A stretch of DNA of 64,000 bases from Macrotis lagotis (GCF_037893015.1 NC_133658.1:170990659-171054658), one strand, 5' to 3'. Shown: positions 9,880 to 22,237, numbered from the stretch's first letter. Notes: generated from the sequence alone by a model not told the origin. Numbers and translations are program-made.

Positions 9880-10425
9880 ATCCTATCAGAAATCAAAGAA
9901 GAAGCATAAGAAGGAAGGGCAAGAGGAAGGAGAGAAAGAATAGTAAAGAGAGAGGCAGGCCATATTTTAAAGTGTTAGTTAACTGCTCTTTTCCCACCCT
10001 ACAATTCATCTGACTGTGAGTTTCAGAAAATTATTACCTATCCAGTGACCTTTGAGTTCTTCAGACTTTTCTTTTCCCTCAAAATTATAGAAGATTCTCT
10101 ATGAAAGTGATAGTAATACCAATCTACCAAAAATTATTTTCTACCTGAAACTGCCATGATCAGAACAATATTACCTAGAGAACCAGATACAATTGAACCC
10201 AGAACTGGAGATTTCCTGCCCCATTCAAGGAGCCAGCAGACTTAGATTATTGGTTTTCTCTCTTTCACTAACCAGCTGATAGGCTTGAAGCAAATCTCTT
10301 GCATTTTTGGATCTCAATTTCCACATTTATCAGGAAAATAAATTTATCAGGAAGAAGAATATTTATAAGGAGAGTAATAATTTCCACATTTATACCATTT
10401 TGTTGTTGTGATATAAATAAGGTAT
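9880..10425. other. No gene recognised
   Basis: Purine-rich at 9891-9960. Short open frames on both strands near 10.3-10.48 kb overlap a short internal repeat (aatttccacatttat at 10316 and 10379) and look like AT-rich noise. Confidence 0.4.
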
Positions 10426-10429
10426 TAGA

Positions 10430-10668
10430 TTTGAAAGTGTTTGGAAAATTTATTAGGGGGGAAGAAAATTTGGAACTCAAAAAAAATTTTTAAATGAATA
10501 TTAAAAATTGCCTTTCCATGTAATTGGAAAATATAAAATACTATTTAAAAACTTTTAAACCTATGATAGATTGTAAACTCCTTGTCTTTATATGTCCAGT
10601 TCATATTACAGTGATTGCCACATGGTTGCTGCTTTAAAAAAAAAAGCTTGTTGATTGATTGATTACCT
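10430..10668 (+). repeat. L1 type-C 3' end, then L2 3' terminus
   Basis: 10430-10560: aatttggaactcaaaaaa and catgtaattggaaaata. 10563-10668: gatagattgtaaactcctt and ttgttgattgattgatt. Confidence 0.65.
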
Positions 10669-10769
10669 GACTAATCCATCAGCTCAGTCTTAGTTTGGAG
10701 TTTTAAGGATTATTCGGATGACAAAAAAAATTGACTATGATGGGATGCTGGGCAAATAACTGGCAGTTA

Positions 10770-11135
10770 AAAAGCCAGAAGTAAGACTTAGAGAACTTGG
10801 ATCTGGAAGCCCTCTAATTGAACAGATCAGGAAACTGAAGGTCAGTGAGATTGCATACAAAAAAAGATTGAGAGGGTGGCTAGGTGGCTCAGGGGATAGG
10901 GGATAGGGCCTTGGAGTCAGGAGTACCTGAGTTCAAATCCGACCTCAGACACTTAATAATTACCTAGCTGTGTGGCCTTGGGCAAGCCCACTTAACCCCA
11001 TTGCCTTGAAAAATCTAAAAAAAAAAAAAAAGTCACTTGTCATACAGCTAGTAAGACCAGATTTGAACTCAGGAAGATGAATCTTCTTGACTCCAGGGAC
11101 AGCACTCCATCTCCCATACCACCTGATGCCTCTTC
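10770..11135 (-). repeat. MIR-like SINE split by a CORE-SINE
   Basis: Antisense body at 10770-10868 (gaacagatcaggaaactg) and 11030-11135 (tcatacagctagtaag, gaactcaggaagatgaatc, ccaggg). Confidence 0.75.
10871..11029 (+). repeat. CORE-SINE
   Basis: Sense copy with a short duplication in the head (ggggataggggata) and a 14-base A-tail, nested in the MIR-like element. Confidence 0.92.
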
Positions 11136-12015
11136 TGACCACCCTCAAATACCAGACTCAAGGTATGGCTGTCATTCTTTCCTACCTTCTTTATGAATGG
11201 TGAGTTCCATGAGACTTGTCTTCTTTTTAAACTGTGTGTGTTAAAAACTCACCTACCCATTCAGAGCTCTTCACTGGGTGATATGAACCAGGAAAACTTG
11301 TTCACAAACCTCTGGAATACATGGTGTCCAGAAAAAAGATGGGTATCTATCTGTGGCCAGGCATGTTTCCTTACATGTAAAATAAGGATGATGATACTTT
11401 CACTCCACACCTAAGGTTCTTGTCAGGGGAGTTCTTTGTAAACAAGGGAGGTAAATAATTGCCAAGTGTAACATAATCTATTCCTCTGGCAGTCACAATT
11501 TCTCAGGAAACTCATCTCAGCCTTTATCCCAAAGGCTCTTTATCCTAAAATCTGATCAGTTTCCACCCATCTTAACTTGTTTTTATGGATCAAGATGTGC
11601 CTGAAGCTACTACTACCTCCCTCTATCAGCAAAACAAACTCAGCACTAGGTGTACCTGATCCAGCTCTTCTCCTCTTTGAATTTGTCCATTCTGCTGGAA
11701 GGTTACCAAAAGACTGTAAAGTTTGGAAGCAAAAAAACCAAGAGGTTTTATTTAGTATATTAAAATTTAGCATTAGATGGATTAGCTTTTTGGAGTCAGA
11801 ATTTTAAGAGGTTTCAAGAGACTTTAAAATTACCCAAAAGTACTAAGCTTTTAACAGAAATCAAGAAAGCTCTTGGAAGCATTTCTCTTGTAGTTGTAAG
11901 TTTTGTAAAGAAGACACATAAAAATAAAGTATTTTTATAAGGGTGAGTGACCCTCCCTCCCAATCCTCTCTCCCATTTCCCTAACCCTCAAATCTCTATC
12001 TTCTTCCTAGGCACA
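11136..12015. other. No gene recognised; diverged MIR tail at about 11350-11455
   Basis: Overlapping open frames on both strands near 11.5-11.8 kb (77 codons at most) resemble no protein I know. 11350-11455 has tttccttacatgtaaaataa, a MIR-like tail. Confidence 0.4.
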
Positions 12016-12019
12016 TAGC

Positions 12020-12275
12020 TCTGGTGTTCCCTCCTTGGGATTCATGGCCACCTTCTACCTACCCCCCTCTCCCAGTTAGTAGTTTCCCTTCCCTCTTAAA
12101 ATTAATTTGTATTTACTTGTATTTATTTTTCTACAGGTTGTGTATCCACTTGGGAGAATATAAGCTCTTTGAGGGCAAGGACTGTATATTATTTCATTTT
12201 TATATTCACCCTTTAACCCCAGTTCCAAACATTATGCTTTGTGATCAAGTATTTAATAAATAATTGTTGGTGGAA
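12020..12275 (+). repeat. L2 3' end
   Basis: gaatataagctctttgaggg followed by caaggactgtatat and ctttgtgatcaagtatttaa, a typical L2 terminus. Confidence 0.8.
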
Positions 12276-12639
12276 TTGAATTTTAAAAAAAGAAGGGAAA
12301 GTCATGGAGAGTTAACATTGAAAGGAAACCCTAGTTATAAGCTATCCATATACCTGAAGAAAGAGTGAAAAAATGAAAACCAGAATGAATCTAGCCCAGT
12401 AAACTTTTGAGGGTTAAATCACATCAAGATTGTGGTCAAATGTTTTTTCTAGCTTCATTCATGTGAGGGTAGGGCTTAAAAAAAAAAAGGCAGCCATCAC
12501 TGACTAATGGAATTGGCCCTGTAACTTGGGCTTGAACAAGGGCCAGGTCTTCAGCCCCACCTTGCAGTCACTTTGTGAACCATATCCTGATACTGTATCT
12601 AAGCTGTCACTGGAGTCATAAATTATGGGAATAGGAAGT

Positions 12640-12895
12640 GGGATATAGGCAAAGGGAATAGAGTGCAAGGCCTTTAGTCAGGAAGACTCATCTTCCTGAG
12701 TTCAGATCTGGCCTTAGACACAAGCAATCTTCAAGTTATTTATCTCTTTTTTTTGAATCAGTTTCCTCTTCTGTAAAATGAGCTGAAAAAGGAACTGGAA
12801 AACCACTTCAGTATCTTTGCCAAAAAAAAACAAACCCTGAACTACAACCCCAGAAGGGGTCACAAAGAATCAGATACAAATAAAAAAGAACAATG
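12640..12895 (+). repeat. MAR1-like SINE
   Basis: Order: tcaggaagactcatcttcct, gatctggccttagaca, cagtttcctcttctgtaaaa, atctttgccaaaa, ggggtcacaaagaatcaga. Confidence 0.85.
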
Positions 12896-13055
12896 CAAGT
12901 TAAGGAATATAGGGTAAATTTATTGGGGGCCAGGGGGAAAGAAAGGTTTTTCAATAAAAGTTTTTCAAAATTTTTTATTTCAAAAAATGAACAATAAATT
13001 GTTGAATTAATCAGTTAATTAATAATAGAAGATGAATAGTTAAAATAATAGTTTA

Positions 13056-13411
13056 AAAAGCATAGAATTGAGGTGGCTAGGTGGTACAGTAGATAGAGCA
13101 CCGGCCCTGGAGTCCGGAGTACTTGAGTTCAAATATGACCTCAGACACTTAATAATTACCTAGCTGTGTGGCCTTGGGCAAGCCACTTAACCCCATTTGC
13201 CTTGCCAAAACCTAAAAAAAAATAAAAAAAAAAAGCCTAGAATTTGGAATCAGAAAACCTGGGTTCCAACCTGGTTCTGCTACTTAATGTTGATATGACC
13301 TTCACCAAATCCCTTTTCTCTCTCTCTGGGCTTCAGCTTCTTCATTTGTAAAATGGAAGACTGGACTGGAAGATTTACCTCATCAGACCTTTCCAGTATT
13401 AAAATCTATGA
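13056..13411 (+). repeat. THER1/MIR-like SINE split by a CORE-SINE
   Basis: Resumes after the insertion as aatcagaaaacctgggttcc, then gtaaaatggaagactgg and ttaaaatctatgatc. The break at 13071-13230 is a younger SINE. Confidence 0.75.
13071..13230 (+). repeat. CORE-SINE
   Basis: Near-complete sense copy. Flanks aaaagcatagaattg and aaaagcctagaattt form the target duplication. Confidence 0.92.
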
Positions 13412-13708
13412 TCTTATTTTTACAGGCACTGAATTTTCTAAGCTTGGGTGCTTTCATTTAAACAACAACAAAATGGAAGGTTTTGAAGCTTTTGGAATAA
13501 TGTAGGTATCTTAGAGGAGTTTGGGAGAATCCTGGAAGTTTTCACAAGACAAGCAAGCCAGTTTAAAACACATTAGGCTCCTCTGTAAAGGTAATTTATA
13601 AAAAACCTGCTCAATTGAATCAGGCTTCCCCTCTCTTTGAGGAACAGGATTTGTATTTTTATTTGTAAGCTTCAGAGTGACAGGAAAACTTAAGACAAAG
13701 TAAATATA

Positions 13709-13860
13709 GGGATGGCTAGGCACAATGGTTAGAGCACCAGCCTTGGAGTCAGGAGAATCTGAGTTCAATTCTGACCTTAGACACTTATTACCTAGCTGTG
13801 TGGCCTTGGGCAAGCCACTTAACCCTGTTTGCCCTGCAAAAAAAAAAAAAGCCTTAAAAA
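13709..13860 (+). repeat. CORE-SINE with 12-bp TSD
   Basis: Sense copy lacking the taataa step after gacactta. Flanks aaagtaaatata (13697-13708) and aaagcaaatata (13861-13872). Confidence 0.92.
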
Positions 13861-14099
13861 AAAGCAAATATAAATCAGACTAATATGAGAGGAAAAAAAA
13901 AGAAAAATTATTTTAGAAGTTAAATGACACAAAGAATTATGTTTCCCTGATCCATAAATACTGGGTTCATGCTTTTCTCTTTAGAAGTAGTCTGTAGTGA
14001 ATAATACTTCATTCTCTCACTATCCTACTCTGGTCACCAGATGTACTTCTAAAATCTATATTCCTCTCAAAAGAAATGGTCATTTACCTCTTTATGTAT

Positions 14100-14425
14100 A
14101 ATTTTTATCAAGTAGAATCAATGTAACCATTCTAAAATTCTATTATCTGTTTTTGCATGACTACACATATCAAATTGCTTTGCCTTCTCAGTGTGGGGGA
14201 GGGAAGAAAGGGAGAGAATTTGGAGCTCAAAATTTGGAAAAATGAAGATTAAAATTATTTTTACATGTAATTTGGAAAAAATATGTTATCATCATGAACA
14301 AACATCTATTAATATAAACTCAATCATTTTATTAACTATCTATTATGTTCAAGGTGCTATGTTAGATGCTGGAGATACAAAGACAAGTAAAAAAGAAAAA
14401 CAAAGAAATAGTTCTTGTATTTTAG
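14100..14425. repeat. L1 type-C 3' end (plus) and L2 3' end (minus)
   Basis: 14100-14290: atttggagctcaaaattt, ttacatgtaatttggaaaa. 14310-14425 antisense L2: ttattaactatctattatg, gatgctggagatacaaag. Confidence 0.65.
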
Positions 14426-14429
14426 GAAT

Positions 14430-15000
14430 TTACCTTTGGAGTATTTGGGACATTCAAAGGGTTGGTTCCCCAGGGGCTGGAGATGCCACCAGTATGTGGG
14501 TTTGCATTTCCTAAAACTGTAGCCTAAAAGCCTTCCATAGTATCTTGAACCCTTAATAATTATCCAAAGGACAAAATTATCTCTAAACAAAGGCTTACAA
14601 ATGTCATGAAATGTCACAGAAAGAAAAGTAGCAACCAAACATTTCCCCTATGAGCCTGAGGTACAAATACACATAGTATCAATGGGAAGAAGAAGACTCA
14701 CACAGAAGGATTCACATGTATGGAACATATGACCAGGTTGGATACTGAATGAGCCCACACATAGAAAGGTTTCTGAGGTCACAGGGCTACTGACATCAAT
14801 TGTTGTCATAGGAATGCGCTTGCCAGAACTGCTCTCAGTAACACCAATCTGTTTGATTCTGCTGGAAGTTTCCCTGCTTGTCCTAGGATATAGCTCAGCT
14901 GGATGTCTGTGGGATGCTGCTTTGTTGGATGTATCTCTGCAGGCCTTGCTTGGCTATAGGCTCCATCAATTCTAGTTTCTGAGTTAGCTGAACCCTTTGG
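14430..15000. other. No feature recognised
   Basis: Apparently non-repetitive; no convincing open frame or RNA gene seen. Confidence 0.4.
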
Positions 15001-15004
15001 TTAA

Positions 15005-15162
15005 GCTTCAGTCAATCAATAGATATTGAACTGCCTACTAGGTTCCAGGCTCTACATTGGGAGGTTAAAAAAAAGAGGCAAAAGACAGTCTCTGCCCTCA
15101 AGGAGCTTACAATCTAATGGGGGAGACAACATGAAAATAAATATATACTAAATACATACAAA

Positions 15163-15211
<49 letters not shown>

Positions 15212-15213
15212 GT

Positions 15214-15249
<36 letters not shown>

Positions 15250-15425
15250 ATAGGAAATAATTAGCAAAAGGAAGACACTGGAATTAAGAGTGGTCAGGGA
15301 AAGGATTCCAGAGAAGATGGGATTTAGTTGGATCCTAAAGGAAGCCAGGGAGGTCAGTAGCAGAGTGAAAGAAAGAAGAATGTTTCAGGAATGAGGGACG
15401 GACAGAGGGAATGCCTGAGTTTCAA
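15005..15425 (-). repeat. L2 3' region with embedded microsatellite
   Basis: Antisense L2: tcaatcaatagatattga, ctctgccctcaaggagctta, caggaatgagggacgg. Interrupted at 15167-15250 by simple repeats. Confidence 0.8.
15167..15250. repeat. Compound microsatellite (TATC)n-(AC)n-(TA)n
   Basis: About nine ctat units, then a short ta run, about ten ac units and another ta run. Confidence 0.95.
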
Positions 15426-15429
15426 GCCT

Positions 15430-16180
15430 ATATATAAACTTCTTTTAGTTCATTTAGAAAAGGCAGGAAAATCTTTGTCGTAGGAACAGTTTCTCTTGGA
15501 AACTTGGCTATCAAGGATTTTCTTCCTCTAGGAAGAGATTCTTAGCTTCAAGTAATAAACTCTTTGTTTAGAATCTTCATCCCAGTTTATACTGAATATT
15601 CTATAAACTTTCCAATTTTTATCTTTGAAAGTTAAACTACAAACAAGATAATGGTTATTTGCCTAGAAATTATCTTTGGGATTACCCAGTTTTTCAAGCT
15701 TAAATCTCTCCTGTTTGTTCATATAGATAAGTGTCAGAGAAAAGGTGCAAGGTCATTGTCTCTATTACTTGCTCAGGTTGATGGTGTCTGATACTGTGAA
15801 ATTTGTAGAAAACAACCAGGGACTTGGGAAGATTGGATTGTGGTATAAATGATATCTTTTTGGTCACTCAAACTACATAATGACTTGAAACATCTGGGCT
15901 TCACAGTTTTGTAGTTTGATCCCATGAGACCAGTATAATAAACTAGTCACTTTTTAGGTTCCTTTAAGATTCAAAATTTAATGGAAGCTTAGGACATTAG
16001 AAAATAGAGGTAAAGAAGACTTGTTTTCAGCAAGTATGACAGTGCAGACAGAGACAGAAAGTGGAGTACTGAGTTTCAGCAATAGTAAGTAGCAACCAGT
16101 TTAGCTAGACATTGGATTATATGGAGTAGGACTGGGAAATAAGTTTGAAAAGTTAGGCTGAAGCCAGCAAAGTATCTTAA
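15430..16180. other. No feature recognised
   Basis: AT-rich, apparently non-repetitive apart from weak L2-like composition. Confidence 0.35.
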
Positions 16181-16193
16181 AAGTTAAACAAAG

Positions 16194-16964
16194 TGGTGGA
16201 GCTGTGAACTCATCCAGCTTTTCTGGAGAGCAGTCTGGAACTATGCTCAAAGGGCAACAAAAATGTGCATACCCTTTGATCCAACAATACCACTACTGGG
16301 CCTATACCCTGAAGAGATGATGAAAAACAGTAAAAACATCACTTGTACGAAAATATTCATAGCAGCCCTGTTTGTGGTGGCAAAGAATTGGAAATCAAGT
16401 AAATGTCCTTCAACTAGGGAATGGCTTAGCAAACTGTGGTAATATGTATGTCATGGAACACTATTGTTCTATTAGAAGCCAGGAGAGATGGGAATTCAGG
16501 AAAGTCTGGAGGGATCTGCATGAACTGATGCTGAGTGATATGAGCAGAACCAGAAAAACACCGTACACCCTAACAGCAATGTGGGAGTGATGATGAACCT
16601 TAATGAACTTGCTCATTCCATCAGTGCAACAATCAGGGACAATTTGGGGCTGTCTGCAATGGAGAATACCATCTGTATCCAGAGAAAGAACTGTGGAGTT
16701 TGAACAAAGACTGAGGATTATTGCCTGTAATTTAGAAAAAAAACCTGATATCTTATTGTCTGATTTTGCTATCTCTTTTACTTTATGTTTCTTCCTTAAG
16801 GATATGATTTCTCTCTCATCACATTCAATTTGGATCAATGTTTACCGTGGAAACAATGTAAAAAGACTGGCAAATTGCCTTGGGGGGGGTGGAGAAAAGT
16901 AAGATTAGGGAAAAAATTGTAAAACTCAAAATAAATAAAATCTTTTTAAAAATTGAAAAAAAAA
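16194..16964 (+). repeat. 5'-truncated L1, type-A 3' end
   Basis: Covers the C-terminal end of ORF2 (the stretch around ccctttgatccaacaatacc) and the full 3' UTR, ending aaactcaaaataaataaaat and an A-tail. Short open frames here are pieces of ORF2. Imperfect flanking repeats aagttaaacaaag (16181) and tagtcaaacaaag (16965) fit a target duplication. Confidence 0.9.
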
Positions 16965-17009
16965 TAGTCAAACAAAGGAGTTTACTTTTTTATCCCCAAA
17001 GCAAAAAGA

Positions 17010-17165
17010 AACTGCTGAAGTCTTTTTTTGGGGGGAAGAAAGGGATGAGGACAGCAGAATTAAGTGTCTTTCCCAGAAAGACACAGCTAGTATCTGAGGT
17101 TGGATTTGAATTTGAATTCATGTCCTCCTGATCTAGTTTCTATCCACTGTACCACCTAGCTAACT
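17010..17165 (-). repeat. MIR-like / CORE-SINE copy, diverged
   Basis: gaattaagtgtctttcccag, acacagctagtatctgaggt, and ccactgtaccacctagct at its end. Opens with a T-run and ggggggaag. Confidence 0.75.
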
Positions 17166-17169
17166 ATTA

Positions 17170-18415
17170 GGGAAGATTCCTGAGCAAGGGATTAACATGC
17201 TTATCTATGAGCTTTAAGGCATTGTTTTGGTAACTGTGTAGAGGTTGGATTGGAGAGGGGAGATAGAAACCCGGAGCTCAATTAGAAATCTATTCAAGGG
17301 GAACCAGGATGATGGGAGTGAAGAGGAAGACAGACATGAGAGATATTGCAGAAATAGTACCATATTTGGCAACTGATTGAATATAAAGGGTGAGGGAAAA
17401 GAAGAATGATTCACAGAGGAACTAACATTTGAAATTGGGCCTATTGACAGGTAGATCTAGGAGGAAGAATTCTTCACTCAAATTTGAGGTAGTACTAAGA
17501 ATATTGTCAGACATTGTTAAAATGTTTGTTGGTTTTACTGAAATAGTAAATAACTTCCTTTGATTTTTTTTCTTTTTTAATCATTGTTACAAAGGATGGC
17601 CTTGGGGTACAAGAAGGAGGGGATGTATTTGGAAATGAGGTGATATAAAACAAAATATATCAATAAAATAATTTTTTTGTTTTCTTTTAAGTATGTGGAA
17701 GGGAAAATAAGAAACTTGTTCAGGGTAATTAATGACCATAATTATAGTCTGAACAAAGAATAGATTTTTGTGAATTTAAATTGTGTGAATTAAGTAACTT
17801 CAGAAAGATAGCTTAAGATCACATATTGGAGGCATATTTGAACCTTAAAAATGACCCTTTAAGGAATTCACATTTTATTTGATAGGCTGAAGGAAGCCAT
17901 TGAAAGTTTTTGATCAGGGATTTGCAACATTTTTTAATAAATCTATCATCACAGTTGTATGTTATGACAAATAATCTGAGTAGTATATAAAATAGGTTAA
18001 AAGAGAAGAGATTGGAAGTTGTTAATACAATAATTTGGTAAGGTGTGGCAAGAGATAATGTGAACTCGGATTATGATAGTAGTAGTAGAAATAAAAAGAA
18101 CTGAGAAACATTCTGGAGATGGAATCAACAGAATTTAGTAACAATGACTCCTAAAAATTATGATGGAAATGCATTTTATAAGTTATAGGAATGGTCATGA
18201 GGAAGAAGGAGAAGTCAAATATAAAATTTGAACATGGATCTCTGGGAGGATGGTAGTACCTTTAAAAGTAAGATTTTTTTGGAGTTGGTTTTAGACATAT
18301 TGAATTCTATGTAATGGTGTATCCTTTAGATGAAGATGTTTAGGAGATAATAAGAAATGTGAATCTGGAGCTCAGAGTCATTGCTAGAGTTATGGATTTA
18401 TCTCTGTGGAATTAT
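17170..18415 (-). repeat. L2 remnants flanking a LINE 3' end
   Basis: 17170-17445 and 17870-18415 read as antisense L2 body (gattggagaggggag, gatattgcagaaatag, tggttttagacatattgaa). Between them 17460-17680 is a plus-strand LINE 3' end (ggatgtatttggaaatgagg, aaatatatcaataaaata). Confidence 0.6.
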
Positions 18416-19190
18416 CTGTATGGTCTATGTAACTCTCCCACTTTGGATTCACATGGACTTTGACTCAAATAGTGTATTTTTTCATGGTTATTCATTTTCT
18501 TCCCCTCCCCCCCAATTTGAAACTGGGATCTTTTAAAGTCAGCTCAGGGCTGCATATTCCCCTTAATAAAACATTCTCTCAAAAAATAGCATTGAAACAG
18601 AAAACTATCTATGGACCCTGTATGACTTCGTCACTTTTCTGGGGCATAGTGTATCAGTCTAGTCACCACCCAGATAGTCCTAATAATTCTGCTGCAATGG
18701 TCCCTATGTGATTTTTGTGTCCCTAGTCTCCACACTTTCTCTGTGTGGGGCAGTATCATTACTCTCACTGACATGCAAAGCAAATCCTGAGTTTGCAAGT
18801 GGCCCAGGATAAATAGAATTTTCTTTAGCCTCTAATAAGTTAGATGTTATCTAGATAGAACAAAAAAAGACTTGCAACTAATTGAATATGGGGGGGTGAC
18901 TGAGAAGCAAAATTTGAAATCAGTTCTTACCAGTTCTAAGGTCTTCTCTCTTTATTACTCTATACAATGTTATTTCCCCCAGTAGAATGTAAATTCCCTT
19001 GGGGCCTATACAAGTGGAGCATAAGGCAAGAAAGAAGTGGCTCCTGGATTCAGAGTAGTCACCTTCAGATCAGTTTAGTTAGGGTAAACTTTCCTTACCC
19101 TCAAAAAAGAATAAATATACAATATCTTCTTCATCCAAATGTTAGTCAAATTCTTCCCATATGAATCATTGTCTGACACCAACTATCCAT
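18416..19190. other. Unassigned; possible LTR-like stretch
   Basis: The segment 18490-18600 (ctgcatattccccttaataa) has the look of an LTR polyadenylation region, but no LTR boundaries can be defined. Nothing else recognised. Confidence 0.3.
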
Positions 19191-19194
19191 TTGT

Positions 19195-19442
19195 AACTGA
19201 TTATCAGGCCTTTCTGAAGCCTTTGCCCGTTTTCAGAGGCTCCCGGAAAAAGTGACTGCTGATACAAACTATTTGGAAGTATTATTATATCTGGATGATC
19301 TCACTGTATTTTGAAAGACATTGCAAGAATATAATGAAATATTGTTGAAGTTATTAGAATAACTGGAAGCCACTGGCCTGAAGCTGACAATTGCAACTGC
19401 CATGTCTTTGAAGTCTTTGTCAAGTTCACTGGTTCTATAGTA
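19195..19442 (+). pseudogene. Ty3/gypsy-type reverse transcriptase relic
   Basis: Plus-strand translation in mostly one frame gives recognisable RT blocks in order. First comes a GLS...FQRL motif (about 19203-19236), then the catalytic box YLDD at 19288-19299. A GLKL block follows near 19376-19387, and the C-terminal block shifts frame. Two in-frame stops and the frameshift make it dead. Spacing between blocks matches Ty3/gypsy RT, not L1 or L2. No protease, RNase H, integrase or LTR was found around it. It is cut off by the L1 3' end starting near 19445. A fossil gypsy element is the best reading; an endogenous retrovirus pol is the alternative. Confidence 0.7.
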
Positions 19443-19444
19443 TT

Positions 19445-19546
19445 TTTTCCTTTTTAAAATTTAATTTGATTTGGTTTTTTGTTACATTTTGAGTTCAAAA
19501 CTGTTCCCTCCCTTCCTCCCCATCCTGTATTAGAAGCCAATAAGCA

Positions 19547-19591
<45 letters not shown>

Positions 19592-19785
19592 AAAACCATG
19601 CTATGCATATTTCTACTTATCAGTTCTTACTCTGGAGATGTATAGCATCTTCCTTGATAGGTCCTTTGTAGTTGATCTAGGTATTTATAATACTCCGAAA
19701 AACTTAGTCATTCAGTTACTCTTCAAACAATATTGCTGTTAATATATAATGTTTTCTTGACTCTGCTCATTTCACTCTTCATTTA
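19445..19785 (-). repeat. L1 3' end (antisense) with (GT)n
   Basis: tgagttcaaaactgttccct and attagaagccaataagcatg, then GT repeat at 19549-19581, then accatgctatgcatatttct and aacaatattgctgttaa. This is a 3' UTR type distinct from A-D, possibly part of the long minus-strand L1 that follows. Confidence 0.65.
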
Positions 19786-20050
19786 GAAAATATGGGTTCT
19801 TCAACCCTTCAGAATCTGATATTAAAATTATCTCTTATGTATCTCCTTTAATCCTAATTCTTCATATCAAAAATGACTAATCTGTAAACATGTTTATCAA
19901 AGATATATATGTACAAAACTAACCTGACTGTTCACCACTGAGGGGGGTGGTGTGTGAAGGAAGGGTGGAAAGAAATTTTATAACTTAAAAATATGCATGT
20001 GCATATTGCTAAAAAATTTAATTAATTAATTAATTGATGATAATTAAAAA
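19785..20050 (+). repeat. L1 type-D 3' end
   Basis: taattcttcatatcaaaaat, tataacttaaaaatatgcat, and a terminal tract of attaatta units. Matches the copy at 35.69-36.23 kb. Confidence 0.7.
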
Positions 20051-20350
20051 AGAAAAGATAGGTTCTTTTTCTTTTTTTCCCTGATCCCTGTGGAAAATAG
20101 TAGTATTGCTAAGTCAAAGGGTATTACATAGTTTTATAATTCTTTGGGTAGGAACAGCTCACAGTTCCACCAACAACATATTAGTGTTCTAGTTTTTCCA
20201 TCTCCAACATTTGTCATTTTCTTCTTATATTTTAACCAATATGATGATGTCTTGAATTTGCTTTAATTTGAATTTTTTAATCAATAAAGACAGAGAATTT
20301 TTCATATAGCTAGCTGTACATAATTTGATCATCATAAAACATATCCTTTT

Positions 20351-20482
20351 TAAAAAAATTTTATTTTTTTTAAATTTTTTAATTTTTTTAAAAGATTTTA
20401 TTTTGAGTTTTACAAGTTTTCCTCTAATCTTACTTCCCTTCCCCTCCCCCACAGAAGGCAATTTGCCAGTCTTTACATTGAC
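20351..20482 (-). repeat. Very short L1 type-A insertion
   Basis: T-rich head, then attttgagttttacaagttt and agaaggcaatttgccagtct. Flanks aaaacatatcctttt (20336) and aaaacgtatccttt (20483) are the target duplication. Confidence 0.85.
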
Positions 20483-21110
20483 AAAACGTATCCTTTGACC
20501 ATTTATCAATTAGGGAATAACTCATATACCCACAAATTTGACAAAGTTCTCTATCTGAGAAAATATCTATAAAATTTCCCCCCAATTTTCTTCTTTCCTT
20601 CTAATCTTAGCTATATTGATTTTATTTATATAAAACCTTTTCAATTTAATTTAATATAATAAAAATTAGTCATTTTATATCTCACAATGATATTTCTTTT
20701 TTATTCATAATTTATTTTCCTATCCCTAAGTCTAAGAGGTGATATATGACATGTTGTTTTAATTTTCTTATGATACCTCCCACTATATCTAGGTCATGTA
20801 TCCATTTTGGCTTTATCTTGGTAAATGGTATAGGATATTGGTTTATATCCAGTTTTTCCAGTCTCCTTTCCTATTTTTTTTAACCAACAGAGTGAAATCT
20901 TATTCTACAAGTCCTTATACTTGTCAAACACAAAGTTACTATAATTATTTTACTACTGTGTAGTATATGTCTATACTATTCCACTGATCCATTCTTCTAT
21001 TTCTTAGCATTTACCAAATAGTTTTGATAATTACTGCCTTATCATATGGTTTAAGATTTAGTGCTAAGCCTCCTTCCATTACATTTTTTCCATTGATTCC
21101 TTTGATATTC

Positions 21111-21252
21111 CTCTTTTTTGGTTTTATTTTGCAGTGACTTGCCCAAGGTCACACAGCTAAGTAATTATTAAGTTTCTGAGGCTGGATTTGAGCTCAGGTC
21201 CTCCTGAATCCAGGGCCAGTGCTCTATCCACTGTACCACCTAACTGCCCCTA
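21111..21252 (-). repeat. CORE-SINE with 15-bp TSD
   Basis: Antisense copy. Target duplication attcctttgatattc at 21096-21110 and 21253-21267. Confidence 0.95.
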
Positions 21253-21986
21253 ATTCCTTTGATATTCTTGATCTTCCAAATGACTTTTGTTATTATTTTT
21301 ACTAGCTCAATAAAATATTTTTTGGTAACATAATTGGGATGGTATTCATTTTAAATATGTTTCTTCAAAACAACATATTGCTGGATTCTGGTTTTTAATC
21401 CATCTTGCTCTGTTTCCAATTTATGAGTTCATTCTATTCACATTCAAAGTTATAATTACTAGTTGTATATTTCCCTCCATCCTATTTTTCTTCACTGCTT
21501 ATCCTTCTCTCCTCTTTGTACCCTGTTCCTTCTCAGATGTCTAATTTACTTCTGACCACTTAGTCTCTAATTTGTACCCCCCTCTAAAGAATTCTTTCTT
21601 TATTCTCTCTCCTTGTCCTCATTCTTTAACCTATCACTTTTCTAAGAGTCTCTCCCTTATCCCCTCTCCCCTATTACTTGATCTACATATCCTTCTAAAA
21701 GTCTGTCCTTTACCTTTCCCCTTGCCTCTTATTTCTTAATCTGATCACCCTTTTAAAATTACCTCCCTTGTCCTAACCCCTCACTCTCCTATTTCTAAGT
21801 TAAGAAGACTTTATATCCTTCTAAAGGTATATGTTATTCCTTCTTTAATCCCTCCTGCCCTTCACCATTATAGTTGTTCTATTCATTCTTCATTTGTATG
21901 AGATATTTGTCTCATGTTACCCTTTCCTACTCAATTTTCTTGGTTAGGATCATTCCATTGCACTGAACTCTATCCCAAGCCATGTA

Positions 21987-22008
21987 TATATATATATATA
22001 TATATATA
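21987..22008. repeat. (TA)n microsatellite
   Basis: About 11 TA units inside the L1 inter-ORF region. Confidence 0.9.
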
Positions 22009-22237
22009 CTCATAAGAGTACAACAATTCTTATATACCATCAATCTATTTTCTAAGTCAATTATTTTTCTGAGATGCTTCAAATTCTCATCTGTTTTCTC
22101 ATTCTTTTGATTTTTTTATTTTATTATTTCTTGGGTCTTAATAAGTCATTAGCTTCTCCTTGACCAATTCTAAGTTTTAATGAGCTATTTTCTTCCATAA
22201 GTTTTTGGTTCTCTTTTTCCAATTGGTTGACTTTTTT

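Noticed and set aside
13511..13867. 118-codon minus-strand open frame
   Set aside because: Half lies in an antisense CORE-SINE; the remainder has no resemblance to a known protein.
15167..15250. CRISPR-like periodic repeat
   Set aside because: A eukaryotic compound microsatellite with 2-4 base units and no spacers.
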